Shown here piece by piece: positions 25,646-34,626 of a stretch of DNA of 64,000 bases (its first letter is position 1; every line of letters begins with the position of its first letter). Origin of the DNA: Rodentibacter sp901420285 (GTDB taxonomy: Bacteria > Pseudomonadota > Gammaproteobacteria > Enterobacterales > Pasteurellaceae). Under the pieces are notes generated by a model. That model ran no database searches. It was not told the DNA's origin and saw nothing but the letters and a program-made list of their open reading frames with translations. A program made the translations under genes and the position numbers. The stretch covers positions 806,001 through 870,000 of the forward strand of contig NZ_CP162010.1 in the NCBI RefSeq assembly GCF_041734645.1, written 5' to 3'.

Positions 25646-26731
25646 ATGACGAAAGAAAAAATTGAAATTAAAGTGGCAAATGACGACACACGTATTGAAA
25701 AAGTAGATCAGGTTTTACCGCCTATTGCCTTATTGGAGAAATTTCCGGCCAGTGAAGAAGCCGCCGCATTAGTTCAACAAACCCGTCATAAAGCGCATAA
25801 TATTATTCACGGCAAAGATGATCGTTTATTGGTGATTATCGGCCCTTGTTCCATTCACGATCCGAAAGCTGCGCTTGAATACGCTAACCGCTTAAAACCG
25901 TTACGCGAAAAATATAAAGACAGCCTTGAAATCATTATGCGCGTGTATTTTGAAAAACCACGCACTACGGTGGGTTGGAAAGGCTTAATTAACGATCCGT
26001 ATTTAAACGATACTTACCGTTTAAACGACGGTTTACGCATCGCGCGTAAATTGCTTTCCGACATTAATAATCTCGGCGTGCCTTCCGCCGGTGAATTTTT
26101 GGATATGATTACACCGCAATATGTGGCGGATTTTATGAGTTGGGGCGCAATCGGGGCGCGCACAACCGAATCTCAAGTTCATCGTGAACTTGCCTCCGGT
26201 TTATCTTGCGCAGTCGGTTTTAAAAATGCCACTAACGGGGGCGTGAAAGTGGCGCTTGATGCTATCGGTGCGGCGGAAGCACCGCATTACTTCTTGTCGG
26301 TAACTAAATTCGGTCACTCCGCCATCGTTTCCACCAAAGGTAACGAAGACTGCCATATTATTTTACGTGGCGGCGATAAAGGCCCGAATTATCGCGCGGA
26401 CGATGTGGCGGCAGTTTGTGCCAACATCGAAAAATCCGGTCGCGTGCCGCACGTAATGATTGATTTTAGTCACGCCAACAGCAGTAAACAGTTCAAAAAA
26501 CAAATGGACGTATGCGAAGACGTATGCAAGCAAATCGCCGGCGGTTCAACGCAAATTTTCGGCGTTATGGTGGAAAGTCATTTAGTCGAAGGGCGCCAAG
26601 ATTTGGTTGACGGCAAAGCCGCGACTTACGGTCAAAGCATTACCGATGCCTGTATCGGTTGGGAAGATAGCGAATTGTTGCTTAAACAATTATCTGACGC
26701 CGTACTGGCTCGCCGTAAAATCAATTCATAA
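25646..26731 (+). CDS. aroG: 3-deoxy-7-phosphoheptulonate (DAHP) synthase
   Basis: Class I DAHP synthase, first enzyme of the shikimate pathway: phosphoenolpyruvate plus erythrose 4-phosphate. The 361-residue protein has the family segments LLVIIGPCSIHDP (metal-binding Cys), VYFEKPRTTVGWKGLINDP and MIDFSHANSSKQ. It belongs to the AroF/G/H group; which amino acid inhibits it cannot be read reliably here. A GTG six bases upstream is possible, but ATG 25646 has AAGAGAG at good spacing. The TrpR-like operator indicates repression by tryptophan. A hairpin made of two repeat copies ends the transcript. Confidence 0.95.
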   Translation: MTKEKIEIKVANDDTRIEKVDQVLPPIALLEKFPASEEAAALVQQTRHKAHNIIHGKDDRLLVIIGPCSIHDPKAALEYANRLKPLREKYKDSLEIIMRVYFEKPRTTVGWKGLINDPYLNDTYRLNDGLRIARKLLSDINNLGVPSAGEFLDMITPQYVADFMSWGAIGARTTESQVHRELASGLSCAVGFKNATNGGVKVALDAIGAAEAPHYFLSVTKFGHSAIVSTKGNEDCHIILRGGDKGPNYRADDVAAVCANIEKSGRVPHVMIDFSHANSSKQFKKQMDVCEDVCKQIAGGSTQIFGVMVESHLVEGRQDLVDGKAATYGQSITDACIGWEDSELLLKQLSDAVLARRKINS

Positions 26732-26760
26732 TTCTAATCGCGCTCAAATTCCGAGCGCTG

Positions 26761-26804
26761 AAAACAGCACCGCATTGGCGTGGGTTCCAATGCGGTGCTG
26801 TTTT
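26761..26804 (+). terminator. Terminator built from an inverted pair of the 12-base repeat (aroG)
   Basis: An 18-bp perfect stem: AAAACAGCACCGCATTGG (26761-26778) and its complement (26787-26804) around an 8-base loop, ending in a T-run. It lies 29 bases after aroG. Two copies of the repeat facing each other form the hairpin exactly as paired uptake sequences do in Haemophilus terminators. Confidence 0.85.
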
Positions 26805-26839
26805 TGATATCGACCGATTGCCGAAAAAAGGAGCGCGCT

Positions 26840-27757
26840 ATGCAAGATATGATCAATGGACTGTTAATCGTTTTAGCGCCGATGTTATCGGGTTATGCGA
26901 TAAAAATTAAAAATAATAAGCAAGTTGCGAACATCGATCATATCGTGATGTTTTTGCTGTATATCATTTTGTTTTTAATGGGCTATTTGTTGGGACAACT
27001 TGATGATCTCGAAAACCAATTACCGATTATCGGCAAAACGGCGGCAACGCTTTCCGCCATTATTCTGGCTTCAAATTTGCTCGGGTTGATGCTTTACGAT
27101 TGTTTTAATCCCGCCGTGCCGCTTAAATCGAAAGCTAAAATCGATTCCCGCCGGCATGCTTTAATCGATTCCTTTAAGCTTTCCGGCACGGTGGTTATCG
27201 GTACGCTATGCGGGTGGTTGTCTAAATCTCATCTAATGTTGCCCGCAGGCATTAATCTTTATGTGTTGATCGTGCTGATTTTTTTCGTCGGCATTCAACT
27301 GCGTAATAACGGTATTTCTTTAAAAGAAGCGCTATTTAATAAGCGCGGCTTTCAAACCGGTATCGTGTTTACCGTTACTTCTTTGTGTGGCGGCATAATT
27401 GCCGCATTTGTACTGGCCATGCCGATTACGCAAGGCTTGGCGTTTGCTTCCGGAATGGGGTGGTATTCTTTATCCAGCGTGGTGTTGACCAACGCCTGGG
27501 GGCCGGTGCAGGGCGGTATCGCATTTTTTAACGATTTATCGCGCGAAATTATTAGCCTCTTTGCTGTTCCGCTTTTTATGCGGCATTTTCGTTCCACCGC
27601 AATTGGCATCACCGGCGCCACCGCATTGGATTGTACACTGCCGATTATCCAAAAGTCCGGCGGCATTGAAGTGACGCCGATTGCCATTTCTTTCGGTTTT
27701 GTCACCAATATTTTACCGCCGCTTTTATTGGTCTTTTTTTCCAGTATTCCCATTTAA
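26840..27757 (+). CDS. lysO: Lysine exporter LysO family protein
   Basis: A 305-residue inner-membrane protein with eight or more helices that matches the LysO (YbjE, DUF340) family, shown in E. coli to export lysine and its toxic analogue thialysine. Typical segments are GTLCGWLS, FFVGIQLRNNG, GMGWYSLSSVVLTN and GATALDCTLP. The start at 26840 is preferred over an upstream ATG at 26780 because it has AAAAGGAGCG and because the earlier one lies in the aroG terminator. Confidence 0.9.
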   Translation: MQDMINGLLIVLAPMLSGYAIKIKNNKQVANIDHIVMFLLYIILFLMGYLLGQLDDLENQLPIIGKTAATLSAIILASNLLGLMLYDCFNPAVPLKSKAKIDSRRHALIDSFKLSGTVVIGTLCGWLSKSHLMLPAGINLYVLIVLIFFVGIQLRNNGISLKEALFNKRGFQTGIVFTVTSLCGGIIAAFVLAMPITQGLAFASGMGWYSLSSVVLTNAWGPVQGGIAFFNDLSREIISLFAVPLFMRHFRSTAIGITGATALDCTLPIIQKSGGIEVTPIAISFGFVTNILPPLLLVFFSSIPI

Positions 27758-27813
27758 CCCCTAATAATAATTTTTCCGGTTAAATTGATGCCGGTTATCT
27801 AAAGGAGCAGAAG

Positions 27814-28992
27814 ATGCAACAAAAATATTCAAATCTTACGATTAGCCTGGTGTGGTTTAGTGCCGCTATTTCCATGGCGGAAATTCTCACCGGCACTTGG
27901 TTTTCTCCATTGGGCTGGCGACAAGGACTACTGGCAATTGTATGCGGCCATCTTATCGGTGGTGCGATGTTCTTCTGCGCCGGTTTTATCGGTGCGAAAA
28001 CCCAAAAAAGCGCGATGCAAACAGTACAAATTTCATTTGGGCGAAAAGGCTCGGCGCTGTTTTCCGTGCTGAATTCATTACAGTTAATGGGATGGACGGC
28101 AGTGATGATTTATATGGGCGCGGAAGTCATTTCCATTTTAAATCGACAAGGTATTGATAACGCCTTTTTTCCCTTATTTACTCTCGGTTTAGGCTTGCTG
28201 ATTATCATTTGGTTACTGCTCGGTTTTACTAATCTGGGGGTAATCAAAAGTGTTTCGCTCGGCACCATGTTTCTATTAATGCTTTGGCTTACGTTGCAGA
28301 TTATTCGGCATGATTTCATACCGATGGAAAGCCAGGCGATTAAATTCGGTACAGCGGTCGAAATCGCTGCAATTATGCCATTGTCTTGGATTCCGGTGGT
28401 TTCCGATCACACCAAAAATACTCAAACGCCGTTAAAAACCACGTTACTTTCCACGCTAATTTATACGCTCACGAGTTGCTGGATGTATTCCATCGGACTT
28501 GGCGCCGCCTTGGTGACCGGTAAATCGGAAATTTCGCAAATCTTGGCGCTTTCCGGCGTCAGTATTGTCGGTGTATTGATTATCGTTACTTCCACTATGA
28601 TCAACACCGCATTGCCCGCCCATTCAACGGGCATGAGCTTGAACAATATTTGGCCGAAATTAAACGTAAAAGCGCTTTCAATTTTAACCGTGCTTGTAGG
28701 CACCGCATTGGCGTCTGCCTTACCGGTGACGCAATACGAACATTTTTTGTTTTTTATCGGTTCGGTTTTTGCGCCGATGATTGGCGTATTAATGGCGGAT
28801 TTTTTCGTATTTAAACGAACCGAGCCGCGCAACACATTGGACGCGGTCGGCTTAACTCTCTGGTTTATCGGTTTTGTGCTTTACCGCGTGTTAATGTGGC
28901 TGGAATGGGAAAGCTTGTTGGGGCTGACTTTTCCGGTGATTCTATTGACTTTCGGGCTTACCGCCGCGGTGAGAAAATGCTTTTGGAAATAA
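27814..28992 (+). CDS. cytX: Putative hydroxymethylpyrimidine transporter CytX
   Basis: A 392-residue permease of the NCS1 nucleobase/cation symporter family, about 12 helices, resembling CytX, proposed to import the thiamine precursor hydroxymethylpyrimidine. Segments LTGTWFSPLGWRQGL, MPLSWIPVVSDHTKN and GSVFAPMIGVLMADFF fit the family. Many relatives are controlled by a thiamine pyrophosphate riboswitch, but the 56-base gap here is too short to hold one and none was seen. The start has AAAGGAGCAG. An 11-base repeat copy at 28700-28710 is read as G-T-A-L-A. Confidence 0.8.
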   Translation: MQQKYSNLTISLVWFSAAISMAEILTGTWFSPLGWRQGLLAIVCGHLIGGAMFFCAGFIGAKTQKSAMQTVQISFGRKGSALFSVLNSLQLMGWTAVMIYMGAEVISILNRQGIDNAFFPLFTLGLGLLIIIWLLLGFTNLGVIKSVSLGTMFLLMLWLTLQIIRHDFIPMESQAIKFGTAVEIAAIMPLSWIPVVSDHTKNTQTPLKTTLLSTLIYTLTSCWMYSIGLGAALVTGKSEISQILALSGVSIVGVLIIVTSTMINTALPAHSTGMSLNNIWPKLNVKALSILTVLVGTALASALPVTQYEHFLFFIGSVFAPMIGVLMADFFVFKRTEPRNTLDAVGLTLWFIGFVLYRVLMWLEWESLLGLTFPVILLTFGLTAAVRKCFWK

Positions 28993-28999
28993 AGATAAA

Positions 29000-29023
29000 A
29001 AAGAGCGATTGTGATCGCTCTTT
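29000..29023. terminator. Bidirectional terminator between cytX and the DNA-mimic gene
   Basis: A 10-bp stem (AAAGAGCGAT / ATCGCTCTTT) with a 4-base loop, A-rich on one side and T-rich on the other, between two converging genes. Confidence 0.85.
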
Positions 29024-29026
29024 AGT

Positions 29027-29350
29027 TTATTTTTTCCAAATTACATGAAACTCGCGTTCATCTTCGCGGTGAGAAATTAAGAATTTAGCGAATACATTGT
29101 CCATTTCGTCATCAGCATTAACTAAGCCAATCCACACTTCGGCAAAGGCATCGGGGTCAATGAGCACGCCGATTTCCTGTTCCCAATCGTCCGCTGTTTC
29201 CACAAATTCCACGGCGCCGTGATCTTCAAATTGCAGATTAAACAGCACAATATCCGCCGGATCGAGATTTTCTCCCGCCATTTCCAAGAAAATATCGTAA
29301 GCGATATTAATTGCCGTATCGGGATCGAGTTTTTGAATATCAGTTGTCAT
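29027..29350 (-). CDS. UPF0263/DUF440 putative double-stranded DNA mimic protein
   Basis: A 107-residue, strongly acidic protein of the UPF0263 family (E. coli YciU, H. influenzae HI1450). The conserved core AYDIFLEMAGENLDPADI and LFNLQFEDHG is intact, and acidic residues dominate the rest. The H. influenzae member was proposed from its structure to imitate double-stranded DNA and to interact with the HU protein. Family membership is clear; the in vivo role is not. Confidence 0.9.
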   Translation of the reverse strand: MTTDIQKLDPDTAINIAYDIFLEMAGENLDPADIVLFNLQFEDHGAVEFVETADDWEQEIGVLIDPDAFAEVWIGLVNADDEMDNVFAKFLISHREDEREFHVIWKK

Positions 29351-29500
29351 GTTGTGTCCTTGTTCGATAAAAGCCGAGCGGTATCATACCGAAATCACAA
29401 AGGCGGTCAAATTTCTCGGCGTTTACGGTGTTATAGCCGCTATTATACAAAGTCGGCAAAGGCATATTTTGTTCGGATTTTGGTTGAATTGCCGTGTTCA

Positions 29501-29542
29501 AAAATAGCACCGCATTGGAAGCCCTTCCAATGCGGTGCTGTT
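29501..29542 (-). terminator. Repeat-pair terminator downstream of ppc
   Basis: Inverted copies of the 12-base repeat (29506-29517 and 29528-29539) form a stem with little or no loop beyond the shared GGAAG/CTTCC bases. On the minus strand the stem is followed by a T-run (complement of AAAAA at 29500-29504), so it ends ppc transcription. Confidence 0.78.
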
Positions 29543-29595
29543 GGCGTATGCCACATAATCGCAGCGTTATCCGACTTATTTTGGCCTGTGCGGAA

Positions 29596-32235
29596 TTAAC
29601 CTGTATTGCGCATACCCGCTGCGATGCCGGTGATGGTGATCATCAAAGCTTGTTCCACGTCAGGATTCGGCGCTTGCGGATTTTCGCGCAAGCGGTGAAG
29701 CAATTCAACTTGCAGAAGGTTGAGCGGGTCAGTGTAAATATTGCGTAAAGCGATGGAATCGGCGATCCACGGCAAATCGGACATCAGTTCGCTTCGATGG
29801 GAAAGCGAGAGTACGGTTTGAATGTCCGCCCGTAGCTGTTCGCGCAAGCTTTCACCTAAATACCAAAGCGATTTTTTAACCAAGCGTTGGTCGTATTGTT
29901 GCGAAAGCCAAGTGTCGGTTTTACTGAATACCATTTCCAGCATTCCGATGCGGGTGGAGAAGAACGGCCAGTTGTCGCACATTTCACGGATAAGTTCGCC
30001 TTTGCCGCTTTCAATCGCCTGACGCACTGATGCGCCGGCACCAAGCCAAGTTGGTAACATTAAGCGGTTTTGCATCCAGGCAAAAATCCAGGGAATAGCA
30101 CGCAAGCTTTCTACGCCACCGTTCGGATTTCGTTTTGCCGGACGGGAGCCGAGCGGTAATTTTGAAAGTTCTTGCTCCGGTGTAGCGCTACGGAAATAAG
30201 GCACGAAATCTTTATCGCCGCGTACCACATTGCGATAAATCTCGCAAGAAACCGCGGAAAGTTCCTCCATCACATCGCGCCATTGCGGTTTAGGTTCTGG
30301 TGGCGGTAACAGGTTCGCTTCTAAAATCGCGCTGGCGTACAGATCGAATGTTTCTACCGCTACAGCAGGCAAACCGAGTTTAAAGCGGATCATTTCTCCT
30401 TGCTCGGTCACGCGTAACCCATTTTTGAGCGAACGCGGTGGCTGGGAAAGTAAGGCTGCGTGCGCCGGTGCGCCACCTCGCCCGATAGTGCCACCACGGC
30501 CGTGAAATAAGGTGAGTTCAATACCCAGTTTTTCCGTTAAGTTGACCAAGGCTTCTTGTGCGCGATATTGCGCCCAAGAGGCTGCCATCATGCCGGCGTC
30601 TTTTGCCGAATCGGAATACCCGATCATAACCATTTGACGATTATTGATGACGCCACGATACCAGCCGATATTAAACAGTTGGCACATGACTTCTTCGGCA
30701 GCGTCCAAGTCGTCTAGGGTTTCAAACAACGGCACGACAGGGATATGGAATGGCACGCCGGCTTCTTTTAACAATAAATGCACGGCAAGTACGTCCGATG
30801 CGGTGCGCGCCATGGAGATAATGTAGCAGGCGATAACGCCGGTTTTTTGTTCGGCGATAACTTTACAGGTATTTAAAATTTCTTGTGTTTCTTCCGAGGG
30901 TGTCCAATTTCGCGGAATTAACGGACGGCGCGAGCTGAGTTCTCGAATCAGAAAGGCTTGTTTGTCATCTTCCGTCCATTGAGAATAATCACCTAAGCCG
31001 ATATAGCGCGTGATTTCCGCAATGGCCTCAGTGTGACGCGTACTTTCTTGGCGAATATCCATTTGTGAAAGCGTCACGCCGAAGCAGCGAATGCGGTGCA
31101 AAATATCCAATAACGAACCGTTTGCGATAATCCGCATACCGCAGGCAATAAGCGATTGATAGCAATCGTAAAGCGGTTCCCAAAGCTGGTTGTCTGTCAA
31201 AATAATGTTGTCTTCGGAAAAGCGCGGCGCACGATCAGCCAAGCGATCGTCGAAATAAGCAAGGGTGTCGGTAAGCTTACCACGCAAGCCTTTCACTACA
31301 GCGCGATAAGGTTCTAAATGATCACCGTATTTGGTTCGAAATTCATCGGTGCATTTCGTCATAGAAAGTTCGTCGGCGAGTTCGCTGATGTCTTGTAAGA
31401 ATAAATCCGCCGCTTTCCAACGAGCAAAGTGTAAGACTTTGCGGGTGATTTTTGCAGTTACAAAGGGATTACCGTCACGATCACCGCCCATCCAAGAAGA
31501 AATTCGCACCGGTTTTAAACCTACCGGTAAATCGTAACCTAAAAATTTGCGCGCGTTTTCATTTAATTGACGCAAAAATTCCGGTACTGCTTGCCATAAG
31601 CTGTTTTCCAACATTGCAAAGCCCCATTTGGCTTCGTCGAAGGGCGTTGGGCGAACGGTACGGATTTCATTAGTGTGCCAAGCTTCGGCGATGAGACGTA
31701 GCAATAAACGCTCAATTACATTACGTTCTTTTTCGGTTAAATCGTCATGCTCCAATTTGCTTAAACATTTGTTGATTTCAACGTGTTTATGAATCAGTGA
31801 ACGACGGGTGGTTTCTGTCGGATGTGCGGTTAACACCAGTTCAATTAAGAGTTTTTCGATAGTTTTATAAACTTTTTCTTTCGAGGCGTTTTCCGCTTTT
31901 AAACGCTGAAACAGCGCTTGTAACGAACGATCCGATGGTGCTTTTTGCGAATGTTCGCGCGAGATAGTTTGATATTGTTCGGCAATATTAGTGAGATTTA
32001 AAAATTGGCTGAAGGCACGCGCTACGGGGATAATGTTGTCGGTTGAAATATTGGCGAGGGTAGTAAGCAATTGTTGTCGCGCATTATCGTCTCCCGCACG
32101 GGAGTCGCGCGATAATTTGCGAATATTTTCAATCAGTTCCAAAATATCAGCGCCTTGCGCATCGTTAATGGTTTCTCCGAGAAAACGCCCTAACATATTG
32201 ATGTTACTGCGTAGCGTGACATATTCTTGTGTCAT
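29596..32235 (-). CDS. ppc: Phosphoenolpyruvate carboxylase
   Basis: Makes oxaloacetate from phosphoenolpyruvate and bicarbonate to refill the TCA cycle. The 879-residue protein has the catalytic TAHPTETTRRS motif (about residue 137), the glycine-rich FHGRGGTIGRGGAP loop and the universal C-terminal RNTG. The longest frame would add 23 hydrophobic residues (start 32304), but ATG 32235 has an AGGAGT ribosome site and gives the normal MTQEYVTLRSNINMLG start. Confidence 0.97.
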   Translation of the reverse strand: MTQEYVTLRSNINMLGRFLGETINDAQGADILELIENIRKLSRDSRAGDDNARQQLLTTLANISTDNIIPVARAFSQFLNLTNIAEQYQTISREHSQKAPSDRSLQALFQRLKAENASKEKVYKTIEKLLIELVLTAHPTETTRRSLIHKHVEINKCLSKLEHDDLTEKERNVIERLLLRLIAEAWHTNEIRTVRPTPFDEAKWGFAMLENSLWQAVPEFLRQLNENARKFLGYDLPVGLKPVRISSWMGGDRDGNPFVTAKITRKVLHFARWKAADLFLQDISELADELSMTKCTDEFRTKYGDHLEPYRAVVKGLRGKLTDTLAYFDDRLADRAPRFSEDNIILTDNQLWEPLYDCYQSLIACGMRIIANGSLLDILHRIRCFGVTLSQMDIRQESTRHTEAIAEITRYIGLGDYSQWTEDDKQAFLIRELSSRRPLIPRNWTPSEETQEILNTCKVIAEQKTGVIACYIISMARTASDVLAVHLLLKEAGVPFHIPVVPLFETLDDLDAAEEVMCQLFNIGWYRGVINNRQMVMIGYSDSAKDAGMMAASWAQYRAQEALVNLTEKLGIELTLFHGRGGTIGRGGAPAHAALLSQPPRSLKNGLRVTEQGEMIRFKLGLPAVAVETFDLYASAILEANLLPPPEPKPQWRDVMEELSAVSCEIYRNVVRGDKDFVPYFRSATPEQELSKLPLGSRPAKRNPNGGVESLRAIPWIFAWMQNRLMLPTWLGAGASVRQAIESGKGELIREMCDNWPFFSTRIGMLEMVFSKTDTWLSQQYDQRLVKKSLWYLGESLREQLRADIQTVLSLSHRSELMSDLPWIADSIALRNIYTDPLNLLQVELLHRLRENPQAPNPDVEQALMITITGIAAGMRNTG

Positions 32236-32357
32236 ACAAACTCCTGAAAAGTAAAATTTAAAAAAAACGGGCACAGGTATAACTAAAAATAGGAGGAGGG
32301 TCAAATTCTATTAAAAGAAAACTTGGTAAAAAATAGAAAAATTAAGTTTAATTTAAA

Positions 32358-32406
32358 AAATAACCGCATTTCCTAGTTTTTATCTAGAAAATGCAGTTAT
32401 TTTTTT
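32358..32406 (-). terminator. Terminator after purR
   Basis: A long imperfect hairpin with arms of 19 bases (AAATAACCGCATTTCCTAG and partner at 32384-32402) and a T-run on the minus strand. The arms contain ACCGCATT, the core shared with the 12-base repeat. Confidence 0.75.
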
Positions 32407-32411
32407 GAGGG

Positions 32412-33425
32412 TTATAAAAGTGTTTTGACGGATTTGCGCAATACTAATTCAGGGTAGATGCCAATGCGGTGCCCGTGGGGAAGTTCATTTTTATCTTTTT
32501 GTGCAATACGCTCGAACAATAAATTGACCGCTTGTGCGCCCAAACGCGATTTGGATTGATGAATCGTAGTTAAAGGTGGCGCGTAAAAACGGGAGGCGTG
32601 AATATTGTCGTAGCCGATAATGGAAATATCGTCCGGCACGCGTAGACCTTTTTCGGTAATCGCTGAAATCGCACCGAGCGCCATGACATCGTTGCAACAG
32701 AATACTGCGCTCGGTAATTCCTCTTGCTGCAAAATTTTGTTCATACATTCGTAGCCGTCTTCCGGCTCGAAATAGCCTTCCGTCACCCAGTTTTTATTGA
32801 TGGTTAAACCTGCCTCGCGCATCGCTTTTTGAAAACCTTCGTAACGGGTGCGAGCGGTGGTTTTGCTGAGTTCGCCGGCGATGATGCCAATATTTTTATG
32901 ACCGCAATCGATTAAATGTTTGGTCGCGAGATAGCCACCACTAAAACTGTTATCTTCAATGATGTCCGTATTGCCGTTCGGTCCCCAATCCATTACCACC
33001 ATTGGTACCGAAGCAAAATTAGACAATAAGTCCAACGAGCTTGGGGTATATTCCGAACACATTACGAGCAAGCCGTCTACGCGTTTTTTGGCTAACATTT
33101 CCAAGTGGTTTTTGATCTTTTCCGGTTCGTTTTGCGTGTTGCATAAAAACAGCGAATAACCTTGACGGTAGCAATGTTCTTCCACCGCATGAATAATTTC
33201 GGCAAAATATGGTGCTTCACTGGTGGTTACGATCATGCCGATGGATTTGGTGGTATTTACTTTTAAGCTGCGCGCTACGGCACTCGGCGAATATTTTAAA
33301 GTTTTAATGGCTTGATGAACGGCTTCTTCCGTTTCTTTCGCCACAAATCGGGTTTTATTAATTACATGGGAAACAGTGGTAGTGGACACGCCGGCCATTT
33401 TCGCCACATCTTTAATAGTTGCCAT
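32412..33425 (-). CDS. purR: Purine repressor PurR
   Basis: LacI-family repressor of purine synthesis that binds DNA with hypoxanthine or guanine as corepressor. The 337-residue protein starts MATIKDVAKMAGVSTTTVSH, the LacI-type helix-turn-helix with the hinge helix near residue 50 (PSAVARSLK), followed by a periplasmic-binding-protein-like domain. The open frame reaches 33485, but the family start is ATG 33425. The repeat at 32462-32472 is read as H-G-H-R-I-G near the C-terminus. No clear PurR box for autoregulation was found upstream. Confidence 0.93.
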   Translation of the reverse strand: MATIKDVAKMAGVSTTTVSHVINKTRFVAKETEEAVHQAIKTLKYSPSAVARSLKVNTTKSIGMIVTTSEAPYFAEIIHAVEEHCYRQGYSLFLCNTQNEPEKIKNHLEMLAKKRVDGLLVMCSEYTPSSLDLLSNFASVPMVVMDWGPNGNTDIIEDNSFSGGYLATKHLIDCGHKNIGIIAGELSKTTARTRYEGFQKAMREAGLTINKNWVTEGYFEPEDGYECMNKILQQEELPSAVFCCNDVMALGAISAITEKGLRVPDDISIIGYDNIHASRFYAPPLTTIHQSKSRLGAQAVNLLFERIAQKDKNELPHGHRIGIYPELVLRKSVKTLL

Positions 33426-33528
33426 ATGAGATACCCTTAGAAAAATTTTTCCCATTATAAGGATTGCAGGGGAATAGTTAAGCAAAGGATAAAAATTTTT
33501 TAAAAAAGATCGTTTTTTTTCTTTTTCT

Positions 33529-33537
33529 TGCTAGAAT
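33529..33537 (+). promoter_or_regulatory. Extended -10 promoter of the 26-residue membrane protein
   Basis: TGCTAGAAT is an extended -10 element (TG-N-TAGAAT), 36 bases before the start codon, in the 147-base region between divergent purR and the small gene. The upstream T-rich tract has no clear -35. Confidence 0.5.
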
Positions 33538-33572
33538 GACGGCCGTTTTAACGCATCAAAAAAGGAGCAAAA

Positions 33573-33653
33573 ATGAGCGATTTTGGTTATGCCATGATTA
33601 TGGTGGTATTTAGTATGACTATTGTTGTAGGGTTAGCTGTTTCAATTTTTTAA
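33573..33653 (+). CDS. Small single-helix membrane protein (possibly YnhF-like)
   Basis: A 26-residue open frame, MSDFGYAMIM then VVFSMTIVVGLAVSIF, with a strong ribosome site (AAAGGAGC, spaced 6 bases), an extended -10 box upstream and a perfect 15-bp terminator 18 bases after the stop, so it is a complete small transcription unit. The protein is one hydrophobic helix with a short polar N-terminus. In E. coli the small membrane protein YnhF is encoded near purR; position and size suggest this is the counterpart, but sequence similarity is low and the function unknown. Confidence 0.65.
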   Translation: MSDFGYAMIMVVFSMTIVVGLAVSIF

Positions 33654-33670
33654 TTGGAATGATATTTGTG

Positions 33671-33712
33671 AAATCACCGCATTTTGCATCAGGTAAAATG
33701 CGGTGATTTTTT
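33671..33712 (+). terminator. Terminator after the small membrane protein
   Basis: A 15-bp perfect stem, AAATCACCGCATTTT with its complement at 33695-33709, a 9-base loop and a T-run. The arms carry CACCGCATT, the central nine bases of the window's repeat, in a variant flank. Confidence 0.9.
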
Positions 33713-33787
33713 ATGTTTTTTTGCTTGAAAATCAAAAATATGGTAAAAATAGCGCCGATTTATTCATTTACAAAACTAGGAAGCAAA

Positions 33788-34615
33788 ATGTCAAACTTAC
33801 AACAAATCATCGAAAATGCCTTTGAAAAACGTGCTGAAATTACGCCGAAAACTGTTGATGCGCAAACGCAAGCCGCCATTGAAGAAGTGATTGAAGGCTT
33901 AGACAGCGGTAAATACCGCGTCGCCGAAAAAATTGACGGCGAATGGGTTACTCACCAATGGTTGAAAAAAGCGGTGTTGTTATCCTTCCGTATCAACGAT
34001 AATCAACTCGTTGAGGGGGCTGAAACCAAATATTACGACAAAGTGCCGTTAAAATTTGCCGATTACACCGAAGAACGTTTCCAAAAAGAAGGATTTCGTG
34101 TGGTGCCATCCGCGACCGTGCGTAAAGGCGCATATATTTCCAAAAACTGTGTATTAATGCCGTCTTATGTGAACATTGGTGCCTACGTTGGTGAAGGTAC
34201 GATGGTAGATACCTGGGCAACGGTCGGTTCCTGTGCACAAATCGGTAAAAACGTGCATTTATCCGGCGGTGTAGGCATCGGTGGCGTATTAGAACCGCTC
34301 CAAGCCAACCCGACGATCATCGGCGATAACTGCTTTATCGGTGCCCGTTCTGAAGTGGTAGAAGGTGTCATCGTGGAAGAGGGTTGTGTGATTTCCATGG
34401 GAGTATTTATTGGTCAATCCACCAAAATCTACGATCGTGAAACCGGCGAAGTCTATTATGGACGCGTACCGGCAGGTTCTGTAGTCGTTTCCGGCAGTCT
34501 TCCGAGCAAAGACGGCAAATACAGTTTGTACTGCGCAGTTATCGTGAAAAAAGTTGATGCCAAAACTTTAGGTAAAGTTGGCATTAATGAATTATTGCGC
34601 TCTATTGAAGAATAA
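33788..34615 (+). CDS. dapD: Tetrahydrodipicolinate N-succinyltransferase
   Basis: Succinylates tetrahydrodipicolinate in the lysine/diaminopimelate pathway. The 275-residue protein (E. coli 274) has an N-terminal helical domain and a left-handed beta-helix of hexapeptide repeats (about residues 105-250, for example VNIGAYVGEGTMVDTWATVG). ATG 33788 is preferred because MSNLQQIIENAFEKR matches the family start; the open frame begins 25 codons upstream inside the preceding terminator. AGGAAGC precedes the start. Confidence 0.97.
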   Translation: MSNLQQIIENAFEKRAEITPKTVDAQTQAAIEEVIEGLDSGKYRVAEKIDGEWVTHQWLKKAVLLSFRINDNQLVEGAETKYYDKVPLKFADYTEERFQKEGFRVVPSATVRKGAYISKNCVLMPSYVNIGAYVGEGTMVDTWATVGSCAQIGKNVHLSGGVGIGGVLEPLQANPTIIGDNCFIGARSEVVEGVIVEEGCVISMGVFIGQSTKIYDRETGEVYYGRVPAGSVVVSGSLPSKDGKYSLYCAVIVKKVDAKTLGKVGINELLRSIEE

Positions 34616-34626
34616 TTTAAAAAACA

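Noticed and set aside
26281..26296. A near copy of the word (AGCACCGCATTAC) in aroG
   Set aside because: It encodes the conserved residues E-A-P-H-Y-F of DAHP synthase, so it is probably chance; it is not included in the count.
27758..27813. A thiamine pyrophosphate riboswitch upstream of cytX
   Set aside because: The gap is 56 bases and lacks the CTGAGA and ACCTGAT landmarks of the THI box.
33426..33528. A PurR operator upstream of purR
   Set aside because: No sequence close to ACGCAAACGTTTGCGT was found in the divergent region.
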